DNA of 64,000 nucleotides from a virus. Of the stretch, positions 8,210-16,026 are shown one piece after another. Made by a program: the position numbers and the translations under genes. How positions within the stretch are numbered: position 1 is the stretch's first letter; each line of letters opens with the position of its first letter. The stretch is taken from IMG/VR virus record IMGVR_UViG_3300048790_000078, positions 22,260-86,259 of that record. One strand, 5' to 3'. The notes under the pieces were generated by a model. That model was not told the origin of the DNA, did not search any database, and saw nothing but the letters and a program-made list of their open reading frames with translations.

Positions 8210-8961
8210 TATTCCCTCCACCACTCAAACTCTGCGAGCGCCCACTCGCGAATCTGGGCAGCTATTTCCTCTTCGGTAGCGCCCTGATCGACCTCGATTT
8301 CATCATGGATTTTGCAACCCTGTAGGCGCATTGCGCAGCCCACCTTGATCTTAACGGTCGTCAGTTGTCCGGTTTCAGCGGACGACTCGGCGATGTTCGG
8401 TAAAGCCCGTGAGGTTAATCGCGGGTTGTATTCCGTCCACGGCCCGTCTGCGCATGGGCCAGGCACCGCTTCTTCGACCTCCTCGAACTCAGCGTCGATG
8501 ATCGTTTCGGCCGGACGCGGCGCGGCGGGCGCCGGTAGCGCGGCCAGCGGGCGATTGACCGATATGGGCGCGGCCTTTGCGACCGGCAACGCGCGAACAC
8601 GAGGCTCTTCGTCGCTCTCCTGGTAGCCGGAAAGGAACTTGAGCGCTGAGGCGATGCCGTCCAAATCCGCTATTTTCGTCGTATTTGCCGCGAGCTGCAT
8701 GTACTGCTGTGCGGTGCGATCCGATATCTTCGGGCAGTTCTGCTTCAGCCATGGAAGCCATTGACCGTGCTTGACTTGCTGTTTTGCCTCGATCAGCAAT
8801 TCGCCGACATGGACAGCGCGTTTCAGCGCTCCTTGAAAGAACTCTTCAACGCTGAAGTGCGCTGCGTTGATTCGCTCGGCCAGCGTCAACTTGGGTTCTG
8901 CCGCTGAGGACTCTCGCATCCGCCGCATTCGATCTGAAGTGGACTCGACAGCCTGCTTCAT
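8209..8961 (-). CDS. DUF3102-like protein (250 aa)
   Basis: The N-terminal 100 residues carry the DUF3102 pattern: HVGELLIEAKQQVKHGQW, WLKQNCPKISDRTAQQYMQL, then AALKFLSG-type text. The family occurs in phages and plasmids and has no firm biochemical role; the helix-rich region resembles DNA-associated proteins. A long Ala/Pro-rich linker precedes a basic-acidic C-terminal domain. TAATG and ATGA overlaps with neighbours. Confidence 0.75.
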   Translation of the reverse strand: MKQAVESTSDRMRRMRESSAAEPKLTLAERINAAHFSVEEFFQGALKRAVHVGELLIEAKQQVKHGQWLPWLKQNCPKISDRTAQQYMQLAANTTKIADLDGIASALKFLSGYQESDEEPRVRALPVAKAAPISVNRPLAALPAPAAPRPAETIIDAEFEEVEEAVPGPCADGPWTEYNPRLTSRALPNIAESSAETGQLTTVKIKVGCAMRLQGCKIHDEIEVDQGATEEEIAAQIREWALAEFEWWRE

Positions 8962-9239
8962 TTCGCCCCTTTGATCGCATCGATGTAGCCTGCCGTCTGG
9001 TCCGGCTTTTCAGCTTTCGGTTTGCGTCTCTTCGGGGCGAACACTTCACGCGCCGACGCCCTGACCAAAGCTTTCTTTCGAGCGCTCCGACCGCACGTCG
9101 CGACACCTGGACCGTTGAGGACTTCAGACAGGATATTGACGGCGAGCGTCGAATGCGGAATCCCGCGCTTCCCAGCTTCGTCCCGGAGGATGGCCAGATC
9201 CGATTCCGGCATCCGCATCTGTACTACAGGAGATGGCAT
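8958..9239 (-). CDS. Probable ribbon-helix-helix-like DNA-binding protein (93 aa)
   Basis: N-terminal strand VVQMRMPESDLAILRDEAGKR followed by two helices is typical of Arc/CopG-type folds. The C-terminal half is a basic tail (FAPKRRKPKAEKP). ATGA overlap with the DUF3102 gene. It may regulate the packaging operon or bind near the terminase site. Confidence 0.55.
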   Translation of the reverse strand: MPSPVVQMRMPESDLAILRDEAGKRGIPHSTLAVNILSEVLNGPGVATCGRSARKKALVRASAREVFAPKRRKPKAEKPDQTAGYIDAIKGAK

Positions 9240-9279
9240 GCGTACAGCCTAACACCTTACCTGTAATACAAGCAAGCGC

Positions 9280-9924
9280 CTACCACTGCCCCTTATCGTC
9301 AGCGGGGCAAGACGCCATTTTAACGATTTGCACGTTCGTCTGGTTGATCTGCTGGTTCAGCGTCCGCGCGTCCACATTCACGCTCATCCCCTCCACGAAG
9401 CCCATCATCCGGCCGATCTGGTATTCGAGCGCACTCATCTCCTTCAGCAAGGCATTGTCCTGCCGGAGCTCGGGAACCGCGGTCTTGCCGACCATCCGCA
9501 TCTCGATCACCACGAAGCCGGTTGTGATCCCCGGCAGCTTGCGCAAGTTCGGCATCTCGCCCTGTTTGGCGCCTGTCAGCCGGCGGACCATCTCGTTGGC
9601 CGGATCCGAGTAGTTCGCGATCCTGTCGTCGCGGATCTGGCAGAGCGCCTTCCACCGGTTGTACTTCTCGCGGACCTGGCCGTCCTTGTGCGCGATCGCA
9701 ATCTCGGTGTTCGTGATGTCCGCTTCACCCCGAAGGCGCCGCGCGACGTCCGTCTGGAGTTCTGCAATTCTGGCAACAATTGCAGTCTTTTGTTGCAATT
9801 TCCAGGCACTTGCATGGGCAGCGTTGGCGCTGAACCCGGCAGCTATGTATGATTCTGCTGGAGTTAGCCCTTTTGCAATCCCGTTGCAAAAAAGCTCGTG
9901 ACGTTGCTTTTCAAGTACAGGCAC
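9280..9924 (-). CDS. Terminase small subunit-like protein (214 aa)
   Basis: GTG start. The N-terminus (RHELFCNGIAKGLTPAESYI, then AAGFSANAAHASAWKL) matches the helix-turn-helix region of small terminases that recognise the packaging site. A predicted coiled or helical body follows (VARIAELQTDVARRLRGEADI). It lies upstream of terL in the same operon but is separated from it by eight small genes. The call is by pattern, not by alignment. Confidence 0.65.
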   Translation of the reverse strand: MPVLEKQRHELFCNGIAKGLTPAESYIAAGFSANAAHASAWKLQQKTAIVARIAELQTDVARRLRGEADITNTEIAIAHKDGQVREKYNRWKALCQIRDDRIANYSDPANEMVRRLTGAKQGEMPNLRKLPGITTGFVVIEMRMVGKTAVPELRQDNALLKEMSALEYQIGRMMGFVEGMSVNVDARTLNQQINQTNVQIVKMASCPADDKGQW

Positions 9925-9986
9925 GTCACCAGATTACCCTGGAGCGGTTTCTGGCGCATCGTCCATGCCGCATCCCTGACCGAAAA

Positions 9987-10319
9987 TCAGTCCGTACTAA
10001 CGCGATAGAAATACCGCGCGGTCACTGCCGCCCATGGCGCCGCGGCCTTGAATTCGGCCTTTGTGATCTGGCAAAGGATGTAGAACGGCTGGCTCTCGAA
10101 CGTGTAGGTACGCCGGCCGTCCGAGACCTGAAACTCCACCAGATAGACCTCCTGGCGCGCGTATATCGCGGATCGTTTGCGGTTACGTGGCGAGCCCACC
10201 ATCGACTGCAAGAGTTTCTGGTTGCTGGTGCATACCAGATACGGCATCCGGTTGAGGATCTCGATGGCCTTCTCGCGCGACATTTGCGGCGAGAGGGCTG
10301 TGGCTGCGGCGGCGCTCAT
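9987..10319 (-). CDS. Hypothetical protein (110 aa)
   Basis: Contains REKAIEILNRMPYLVC and a beta-strand-rich second half (EVYLVEFQVSDGRRTYTF, PFYILCQI). No family recognised. About 60 bp of featureless sequence separate it from the small-terminase-like gene. Confidence 0.6.
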   Translation of the reverse strand: MSAAAATALSPQMSREKAIEILNRMPYLVCTSNQKLLQSMVGSPRNRKRSAIYARQEVYLVEFQVSDGRRTYTFESQPFYILCQITKAEFKAAAPWAAVTARYFYRVSTD

Positions 10320-10328
10320 GCGTTCAGG

Positions 10329-10595
10329 TTAGCCGAAGAACTTGTCCAGTGTTTCGCCATCGGACACCTCTTTCTTCGTTTTCGGCCGGCGTCGCACTTC
10401 CAGACCGATATCCGGCACTGCTTCGGCGAGCACGGCCCACGTATTGCCGACCTTGATGCCGCGGAGCTTTCCTTGTCGGAGAAGACGCTTTATCGACTCC
10501 GTGGTCTTGCCTACGTTCCGGGCCGCCACGGTGATGCTGACGTAGTCAGGCACTGATCCGCGCTCCACTGAATACCGCCACGCGCTTAGAGGCAT
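10329..10595 (-). CDS. Helix-turn-helix protein, MerR/excisionase-like (88 aa)
   Basis: DYVSITVAARNVGKTTESI then RRLLRQGKL-type text: the first helix pair plus short wing is the usual HTH_17/excisionase layout. Start chosen at ATG 10595; an upstream in-frame ATG at 10646 and a GTG further down are possible alternatives. Probably a transcription or packaging-site DNA binder. Confidence 0.6.
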   Translation of the reverse strand: MPLSAWRYSVERGSVPDYVSITVAARNVGKTTESIKRLLRQGKLRGIKVGNTWAVLAEAVPDIGLEVRRRPKTKKEVSDGETLDKFFG

Positions 10596-10624
10596 TGCAC
10601 AAAACAACAGTACATCACTATTTA
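10595..10624 (+). promoter_or_regulatory. Predicted sigma70-type promoter for two rightward genes
   Basis: TTGCAC (10595-10600), 18-bp spacer, TATTTA (10619-10624). It precedes the only plus-strand genes in this otherwise leftward operon. Prediction from consensus only. Confidence 0.35.
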
Positions 10625-10696
10625 GCGCCTTGCCGCAACAAAACATTCCAGGTTACACTCGGACTTGGACAACGAATCGAGAGGAGGGCCACCAAC

Positions 10697-10948
10697 GTGC
10701 AGGATCAAAACCGCGATATGCAAATCCATCCTTCCGTCCAGCCGTCCACCCCGCGATACGTTGTTCGAGTGTCGCGGGTGTTGACGTGCGCCTCCGATCG
10801 CGGCACGGTGCAGATCCTGTCTCAGCCGTCGCCGACAGCTGAGCGCGAGCTCACCATCCAGCACGAGGACTTCGCTACCTGCCGGAAGTGCTTCGGTGAA
10901 GCGGGTCACCACCTCGACTCTTGCCCGGCGGTGCTGCAATGCCTGTGA
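10697..10948 (+). CDS. Small Cys/His protein on the opposite strand (83 aa)
   Basis: GTG at 10697 follows a GAGGAGGG ribosome site. The C-terminus has CRKCFGEAGHHLDSCP, a CxxC...H...C zinc-knuckle pattern. It runs against the surrounding leftward operon and overlaps the next plus-strand gene. Possibly a moron-type insertion. Confidence 0.6.
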   Translation: MQDQNRDMQIHPSVQPSTPRYVVRVSRVLTCASDRGTVQILSQPSPTAERELTIQHEDFATCRKCFGEAGHHLDSCPAVLQCL

Positions 10949-11100
10949 AACCGGCCTGTACGACAGCCGAGCGGGTTTACGGGCCTTGCGCTTCCGGTGG
11001 CGGCGTCGAGGGCGCTCACTCCACCCCACCGGTCGCGCACGTTGTGGATGGGCACGCGTTCTGTCCTCAGTGCTGTCCGAACTGCGCCGCGCGGCCTTAA
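10939..11100 (+). CDS. Small Cys-rich protein (53 aa)
   Basis: ATG at 10939 overlaps the end of the previous plus-strand gene. Contains CPQCCPNC near the C-terminus, a likely metal site, and HVVDGHAF before it. Unrecognised. Confidence 0.5.
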   Translation: MPVKPACTTAERVYGPCASGGGVEGAHSTPPVAHVVDGHAFCPQCCPNCAARP

Positions 11101-11133
11101 ACCTGCCGCACCAGAATCGCTGAGTTCCTTCAA

Positions 11134-11152
11134 AGGGCCGGGAACCGGCCTT
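11134..11152. terminator. GC-rich hairpin between convergent genes
   Basis: GGCCGG-GAA-CCGGCC stem-loop 34 bp after the plus-strand pair and before the leftward methyltransferase-like gene. It has only a short T-rich flank (CTTTG on the minus strand), so termination activity is uncertain. Confidence 0.35.
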
Positions 11153-11214
11153 CGGGCGCTAACGTGGGCGTTGTAATGCCGTGCGTGGCCTGAGAAGCAA
11201 GATGATTTGCGTGT

Positions 11215-11853
11215 TCACTCCGTCATTTGTTGGCTTCGGACAAATACCGCCGAATAATGCGTCATCTGCTGTGCCCATCCGCAGTGGTAGCAGGTCCAGT
11301 TTGAGATCCGGTACCCGCGGAGCCCCGCCAGCTTCTCCATCTGGAACCGGCATACCTCGGCATACCGCCTATGCAGGTGATCGTTACCGAAGTGGTCCAC
11401 GGCGCCTGTCTTTTGCAGCGATTTAGATTCCCAGCCTGATTTCCCGCAGAGATACTGCCGCAGCCCATCGGTAACCACCATGGCGAGGATCGGCGGAAAG
11501 GCCCGCGACGACGTGAAGAAGCCTTCGAGAAGAGGATTCGGATCACCCCATGGATCCACGTCGACGAAGTTGACCTGCAGGTGGGCCCCGGCGCCCTTTG
11601 CCACCGCGGCGACGCTGTCAGCCCGATAGACGGCCCAGCCCGGCCGCTGCTTTGCCAGCGCTTCGCACTTTTCCGGATCCTTCTCGATCACCACGCCGCT
11701 CTCCACGTCGCTGTAGCAGGCCTTCCAGATCTCTCCGAAGCCTCCGTTCGTCTCCATCACCACCGGACGCACCGGAAGCGCCCGGAGCGCGGCACGCCGC
11801 AGGTTCACTTTGAGCAGGATGGTCGCGTTGTCTTTTTTTGGCGCGGTCGGCAT
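11215..11853 (-). CDS. Class I methyltransferase, Trm1-like motif (212 aa)
   Basis: SAM-binding motif I VMETNGGFGEIW, an acidic strand GVVIEKDP, and motif IV VDVDPWGDP, close to the DPFG signature of tRNA guanine-26 N2-methyltransferase Trm1. It is much shorter than Trm1 (lacks its zinc and C-terminal domains). Substrate may be tRNA, another RNA or DNA. The C-terminus contains a WTCYHCGW CxxC motif. TAATG overlap with the ParB-like gene. Confidence 0.6.
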   Translation of the reverse strand: MPTAPKKDNATILLKVNLRRAALRALPVRPVVMETNGGFGEIWKACYSDVESGVVIEKDPEKCEALAKQRPGWAVYRADSVAAVAKGAGAHLQVNFVDVDPWGDPNPLLEGFFTSSRAFPPILAMVVTDGLRQYLCGKSGWESKSLQKTGAVDHFGNDHLHRRYAEVCRFQMEKLAGLRGYRISNWTCYHCGWAQQMTHYSAVFVRSQQMTE

Positions 11854-12501
11854 TACTGGAGGCTGATCCCGCCAACCTCGGCGTTCTTCGCTCGGATGTA
11901 GGCCTGGCAGATCTCCATCACCGCCGCCGCCCTGGTCGACTGCCCGGCCAACCTGATGGCTTCCTCGAACGCTGCCAGCGATTGCATGTACACCACCACA
12001 TGCAGCATTTTATCCCGATCCGCGTTCCTCGAAGCATGCCCCGGGCCGGCGGCCGGGCCCCCAGCCGCGCCAGCGATCATCTCCCCGAGCTCCTCTGGGT
12101 CGAAGCCGGTTAACGACAAATCAAAGCCGATTTCACTCAGATCCGCCATTTCGCCGGCGAGCAGGCCGACGTCGAACTCTGCTTCGGAGTGGGATCGGTT
12201 TTCCATTATCCGAAGCCCACGGATCTTCTCCGGCGACAGCCCGCGCGCGACGTGCACCGGCACGGTCTTCAGCCCCAGCTTGATCGAAGCCAGCCTTCTG
12301 ACGTGCCCGATGACTATAACCCCGCTTTCCTCGACAACGATCGGCTGCACGAACCCGTAGGCCTGAATGCTGGCGGCCACCTTGTCGATTGCCGATTGCG
12401 GTATCACCCGCGCATTTTTCTTGTACGGGCGTTAGACGTTCGATCTCCCAGATCTCGATGGACAGATCGGCGGATGGGGACGGCGGGCGCGCGGCTGACA
12501 T
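11853..12501 (-). CDS. ParB-like nuclease-domain protein with apparent frameshift
   Basis: Read through one frameshift, the protein is MSAARPPSPSADLSIEIWEI + ERLTP | YKKNARVIPQSAIDKV..., the classic ParB/Srx N-domain, followed by IVIGHVRRLASIKLG and ENRSHSEAEFD. The shift lies in a CCC run at about 12427-12430 (one base too many). The upstream ATG (12501) has a good GGAAG site. Without the shift, a GTG at 12407 could give a truncated 184-aa product. A C-terminal domain (LHVVVYMQSLAAFEEAIRLA) recurs in the ParB-like genes at 33-35 kb. Confidence 0.75.
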
Positions 12502-12695
12502 TCGACTTCCAGTATGTCCTGGTGATCATAGACGGCGCAAACCTGGAGGGTTCCAAAGTCTTCCATTGGGCGGGTTTTCCAATGGCGCGATGGCGGGTTA
12601 CCAAAGCAGGCCAGTTTCTACAAGCATAGGAGCCAATCCGTAGACGTACCGGCTCAAACCCACGCCAATTCACCTGTCGGACGGCTCCAAACCTA

Positions 12696-12974
12696 TCAAA
12701 ACAAAGGGTTTACTGGAGTCCAAAATAAGGCTCTCAAGTCACTCATTCTAAAGGGTTTAGAGATTTCCACAGTTTCGGCTAGTTTTCCACATTTCGGGCG
12801 GAATTGTGCACAGGAAATCCACAGTCAGCAGGCTGAAAATCGCTTCTAAGTAACTCAAAACAAAGCGTTTAACAAAACTTGTGGATAACTCAGAATTCTA
12901 CAGCCAGGGCGGTTTTCATCCTCGGTTTCAGGGTATTCTATAAGAGTAGTAAGTAATACAAAACAAACGGGTTA
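12696..12974 (+). repeat. Iteron-like direct repeats, core AAAGsGTTTA
   Basis: TCAAAACAAAGGGTTTA at 12696-12712 and TCAAAACAAAGCGTTTA at 12855-12871 differ by one base. A third, diverged copy, ACAAAACAAACGGGTTA, lies at 12958-12974, and a half copy AAAGGGTTTA at 12750-12759. Together with the interspersed DnaA-like boxes this is the architecture of an iteron-type origin. No initiator gene is identified next to it. Confidence 0.6.
12763..12888. other. Cluster of DnaA-box-like sites
   Basis: A perfect box TTATCCACA on the minus strand (12880-12888) plus plus-strand ATTTCCACA (12763-12771), TTTTCCACA (12783-12791), TTGTGCACA (12804-12812) and AAATCCACA (12815-12823). Five sites in 126 bp is far above chance in this GC-rich genome. 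It suggests host DnaA recruitment at the divergence point. Confidence 0.6.
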
Positions 12975-13427
12975 CGACACGCGGCGCGGCTTTTTTTGCG
13001 CGTCGGGACGGCCAGGACGGCGTCTAGTGACTCCTCGGCAATTTGATCTTTCACAATTCGACAACCAAAGCGAGACTAGGCGCATACGCGTCCTGTGGTC
13101 GCGGAAACCATTTCAACGGGTTTTAGATGTTGACGGGGAGAATATCTCACTAACCTATCGTCATAAGTCCTGGCAGTCTCCAGGCTGGCGAGCAGGGCCC
13201 TGGATTAGAGAACACCCAAACCAACAGAATCTCAGTCCCAAGACTTTGCGGACGTCCTGAGAGATTGTTTCCTGCCCTGGGAAGTGACCAACTGTAAAGA
13301 GCGTATTTGAGCCTAACAAGGGCGTATATAGGGTAGTTTCCCAAGCGGGAGATATCGGGCGGATTCTTCGTTCGGTCCTACAGACTATAGCCTGGCACGC
13401 GTCGCGCGGGTTTGTCGAGACAGATAT

Positions 13428-13456
13428 TTGACAACTAAATAGAGCTCTGAAATCAT
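13428..13456 (+). promoter_or_regulatory. Predicted rightward promoter
   Basis: TTGACA (13428-13433), 17-bp spacer, AATCAT (13451-13456). It lies about 420 bp before the first rightward gene. A second TTGACA at 13491 lacks a clear -10. Consensus-based prediction. Confidence 0.35.
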
Positions 13457-13875
13457 GGACTTAGAACGTATGAGTGCTTTTTGTCGCGGTTTGACAGAAT
13501 GACAAGGCGGCGACTCCATGAGGCGAGCAAACCTTCAAATCAGCGTATAGGCGAGAGCCTTTTGATTCCGACGAAATGATGTATCCCTCGCGGGTGTTTT
13601 CGGTTATGTTGCGAGCATTGAGAGACAGGAAAAGTTTACTCCCAATAGCCAATAGCCGGAGCCTTCATAGTTGCGTCAACAGTAATCAGCGCGAGATTTG
13701 ACGGCCGGTTGAGAGCCGGTCGAAATGTTCCAGGGCGGACGCATAAGGCGAAAGGCATCGCAGCGTCCAAACTGGAAAATGATCCGAGAAATTGCTACCT
13801 CCCCGTGGTTCGGATCGTAAACGTCAGCCGCGCGGCTTGACGGCCAAATGCAAACCCTCCCGAAAGGCAAAATCC

Positions 13876-14004
13876 ATGAAACGAAATATCGCAATAGCTA
13901 TGCAAGCCCGTGCTGCCAAAATCATCCGCCTGAATCAGATGCGGCGCAATTCCCGTGTAATCTCCAAGCATTCGGTCGTGCCAGCGACCCACGGAAAAGC
14001 GTAG
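13876..14004 (+). CDS. Small basic protein, first gene of rightward operon (42 aa)
   Basis: ATG at 13876 follows CCCGAAAGGCAAAATCC. The peptide is strongly basic (AMQARAAKIIRLNQMRRNS) and could bind nucleic acid. Its stop codon TAG is the centre of a CGTAGACG site. Upstream lies the leader element shared with genes at 14140 and 14746. Confidence 0.55.
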   Translation: MKRNIAIAMQARAAKIIRLNQMRRNSRVISKHSVVPATHGKA

Positions 14005-14011
14005 ACGCGCC

Positions 14012-14095
14012 ATGCGGGCCGGATGGCCGGTCCGCTTTCAAATGTCCATCAAAACACCAGCTTCCCCGCAGCGATGGACGGGCAACGGAGCGTAG
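14012..14095 (+). CDS. Possible 27-aa ORF ending in a CGTAGACG site
   Basis: ATG at 14012 to a GCG-TAG stop at 14093-14095. The 5-prime half coincides with a strong hairpin (14014-14035), so the frame may be incidental. No ribosome site is obvious. Kept at low confidence because its stop is again embedded in CGTAGACG. Confidence 0.25.
   Translation: MRAGWPVRFQMSIKTPASPQRWTGNGA
14014..14038 (+). terminator. Hairpin followed by TTT
   Basis: GCGGGCCGG-ATGG-CCGGTCCGC, a 9-bp stem with one G-T pair and a 4-base loop, followed by TTT. It stands between two CGTAGACG sites (14000 and 14091). May act as attenuator for the gene at 14140. Confidence 0.45.
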
Positions 14096-14139
14096 ACGTT
14101 CCGGCAATGGTGAACCTTCCCGAAAGTGAACAAACGAAC

Positions 14140-14610
14140 ATGAAAACGACTGACCTGCAGTTCAAGAATGAAACCTCAGACAAGACCTATACCGTCGCGA
14201 TCGACGGCCTGGAGGTGCTCTACATCTTCGGCAAGCGCGAAGGAACGAAGACGACCATGTTCCAGATCGCGGATGACAAGGCGGAAGCCCGCCAGCTCCA
14301 TGACGATTGCGTCAAAGGCCTGCTGAAGAAAGGCTACACGCTGGCGGCCGGTTCGGTGGCGCCGAAGACTCCGACCGATATCGCGGAGTTCCGGCGGGCC
14401 GCGGCTCTGAAAGCATGGGCGACCATGCGCGCCAACGGCATCAAGCCGGCGGAAGCGAAAGTGAAACGCTCGGAACCCATGACGGCGGAGGAACGCTCGG
14501 ACGCAGCGAAGCGCGCCTGGATCACCATTCGGGCGAATCGCGAAGCGGCTGCCAAAGCGGTCAAGGCCGAGGCGCGCGCGGCGAAGAAGCTCGCGAAGGT
14601 CGCGGCGTAG
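14140..14610 (+). CDS. WGR-like domain protein with SDAAKRAW motifs (156 aa)
   Basis: Residues about 8-70 resemble a WGR domain (VAIDGLEVLYIFGKREGTK, then LHDDCVKGLLKKGYTLA), a DNA-end-sensing fold known from PARPs. The C-terminal half is Lys/Ala-rich with two AAK/ALKAW repeats (AAALKAWATMRANG, SDAAKRAWITIRANRE) of the type seen in many phage proteins. Start at ATG 14140 after the shared CCTTCCCGAAAG leader; an upstream ATG at 14023 lies in the hairpin region. Confidence 0.65.
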   Translation: MKTTDLQFKNETSDKTYTVAIDGLEVLYIFGKREGTKTTMFQIADDKAEARQLHDDCVKGLLKKGYTLAAGSVAPKTPTDIAEFRRAAALKAWATMRANGIKPAEAKVKRSEPMTAEERSDAAKRAWITIRANREAAAKAVKAEARAAKKLAKVAA

Positions 14611-14630
14611 ACGTTTCGATCCTGTAGTGC

Positions 14631-14660
14631 CCGGGCGGTGAGTTTACCCGCCCGGTTTTC
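14631..14660 (+). terminator. Rho-independent terminator
   Basis: CCGGGCGG (14631-14638), 9-base loop, CCGCCCGG (14648-14655), then TTTTC. It follows the 14140 gene by 20 bp and a CGTAGACG site at its stop codon. It would end or attenuate transcripts before the gene at 14746. Confidence 0.7.
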
Positions 14661-14745
14661 CAATGCCTGCAAAATCGCAGCCTTCCCGTGGCGCAGGTGA
14701 TCTGTTACCAATGCGAAACCTTCCGAAAGTGAGATCCATCCATCC

Positions 14746-14955
14746 ATGACCGCTTCAATGAAATCCCGCGCGGATCGCGCGACCATCGACCTGATTCGCA
14801 TGTCGGCGAGCAAGCTCGTAGACGACACGAAAATTCATCTGGTGACACCGCTTCGCCCGCCCATGAAGCCGGCGACGGCCACCATCGGCGAATGCCTGGC
14901 GTTTGCCGGCCGCCTGGGGCAGTTCTCCAGCGTCACGATTCAGGCGGTGCGCTGA
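14746..14955 (+). CDS. Small hypothetical protein (69 aa)
   Basis: Follows the CCTTCCGAAAGTGAG leader. Contains SASKLVDDTKIHLVTPL; the LVD is encoded by a CGTAGACG site. The C-terminal ECLAFAGRLGQFSS stretch looks helical. Unrecognised. Confidence 0.55.
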   Translation: MTASMKSRADRATIDLIRMSASKLVDDTKIHLVTPLRPPMKPATATIGECLAFAGRLGQFSSVTIQAVR

Positions 14956-14956
14956 C

Positions 14957-15322
14957 ATGGCGATTTCCTCCTTCCGCTCCGAAAGCATTATCGAACTCCT
15001 GCAGTATGAGGGGATCAAGAACGAACGGGACTTCGCCAACTGGTGCGCGGAGCGCCGGCAAAAAGGCGAGTCCCGCTTCTCGACTCTGAAGCGGATCTTC
15101 GGCGAGGTCAACGCTCACCGGATCATGCGCGTGGTCGAGGTCGCAAGCTGGAAGCTCGTAGACGTTCGCAAGAAGCGCGCGGCGATCAAGCGTACTGCCA
15201 GAACCATAGCGGCCACGCGGCGCGACCTGAAGGGCATCCGGCGCCAACTGATTCCGGCCGATGAGCGGTTGGATCTCAACCTGGTCGATTACTACTACAC
15301 CCGCGAAATGGGCGGAGCGTAG
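14957..15322 (+). CDS. Basic helical hypothetical protein (121 aa)
   Basis: ATG 2 bases after the previous stop. Rich in Arg and Lys with likely helices (RRQKGESRFSTLKRIFGEV, KKRAAIKRTARTIAATRRDL), consistent with nucleic-acid binding. It contains one in-frame CGTAGACG and terminates in another. No family recognised. Confidence 0.6.
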   Translation: MAISSFRSESIIELLQYEGIKNERDFANWCAERRQKGESRFSTLKRIFGEVNAHRIMRVVEVASWKLVDVRKKRAAIKRTARTIAATRRDLKGIRRQLIPADERLDLNLVDYYYTREMGGA

Positions 15323-15327
15323 ACGTC

Positions 15328-15669
15328 ATGGCGATGCGTCCTTCGATCCGGCGGGAACTCAACAAAGCCCGCGAGCTGCTGCGCTTCATGCTGCGCGGCC
15401 AGCGCTGCTACTTCTGTCATGGCCCGCTCATCGAACCGGAGAAAGTGGTCCGGGACGGTGACGGGACGGCCGAACCGCTGGCCTTGGCGGTAACGATCCA
15501 TCACAAATCGGGTGACCACTCAGATAACAGCGCGGGCAATACCGTGCTGAGTCACTTCTCATGCCACAAAAGCCACCATGCAAAGCACATGGTCCGGGCC
15601 GGTGGCAAGTTCCACAAGCAGGGCGCGGCTGTTCTCGTAGACGCGCCAAAACGGAGGAAAGCAGCATGA
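15328..15669 (+). CDS. HNH endonuclease-like protein (113 aa)
   Basis: Zinc-binding HNH layout: CYFCHGPLIEP, then VTIHHKSGDHSDNSAGN and SCHKSHHAKHM. Small free-standing HNH proteins in phages nick DNA or help packaging. ATG is 3 bases after a CGTAGACG site; ATGA overlap with the next gene. Confidence 0.75.
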   Translation: MAMRPSIRRELNKARELLRFMLRGQRCYFCHGPLIEPEKVVRDGDGTAEPLALAVTIHHKSGDHSDNSAGNTVLSHFSCHKSHHAKHMVRAGGKFHKQGAAVLVDAPKRRKAA

Positions 15670-16022
15670 CGAAACCATGGGAATGCCCGCTCTGCTTCTG
15701 CGAAGGGAAGCACGCCGATAGGTGTGAGGCTGGACACCTGACGAAACCTCCGGCCGCACCGACCGTTCACATGAACGGTACAGGCTGGAAGGATCTTTAC
15801 AGTCAGATGGAGGATGCCGCACAGGCGCTCAGCGCAGCAATCGTTACGATGCGCGCAGCCTGCCCGAATGGCCGGGACTACTATGTACAGTCCCCCGGCG
15901 CCACGGAGATCGCGCAGAACGAACACTGGGAACGCATCCGTAAAATCATGGCCGTCAAAACTGAGCTCGAACTGGTATGGATGGCGATCTCGGATCAGGA
16001 ACCGAAACGGAGGACAACGTAG
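15666..16022 (+). CDS. Hypothetical protein with Cys-rich N-terminus (118 aa)
   Basis: Begins MTKPWECPLCFCEGKHADRC, a likely zinc site, followed by a helical region (MEDAAQALSAAIVTMRAACP). ATGA-coupled. Its stop codon is inside a CGTAGACG site. Confidence 0.6.
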   Translation: MTKPWECPLCFCEGKHADRCEAGHLTKPPAAPTVHMNGTGWKDLYSQMEDAAQALSAAIVTMRAACPNGRDYYVQSPGATEIAQNEHWERIRKIMAVKTELELVWMAISDQEPKRRTT

Positions 16023-16026
16023 ACGC

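Larger units (their letters stand above)
12502..13875. other. 1.37-kb non-coding divergence region, candidate origin and control region
   Basis: Leftward genes end to its left and rightward genes begin to its right. It is visibly more AT-rich than flanking DNA. It contains DnaA-box-like sites (12763-12888), AT-rich direct repeats (12696-12974) and two TTGACA hexamers (13428, 13491). One frame at 13027-13260 has no ribosome site and odd composition, so I left it out. The second half (13250-13800) holds no feature I can name. Confidence 0.55.

Noticed and set aside
9849-10556. 235-codon plus-strand frame
   Set aside because: Overlaps three minus-strand genes with better composition; no ribosome site or family.
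12404-12673. Minus-strand frame upstream of the ParB-like gene
   Set aside because: No start context or motif; the ParB-like start at 12501 with its GGAAG site explains the region.
13027-13260. 77-codon plus-strand frame starting GTG in the origin region
   Set aside because: No ribosome site, unusual composition and no coupling to neighbours; it lies in a region with repeats and no other genes.
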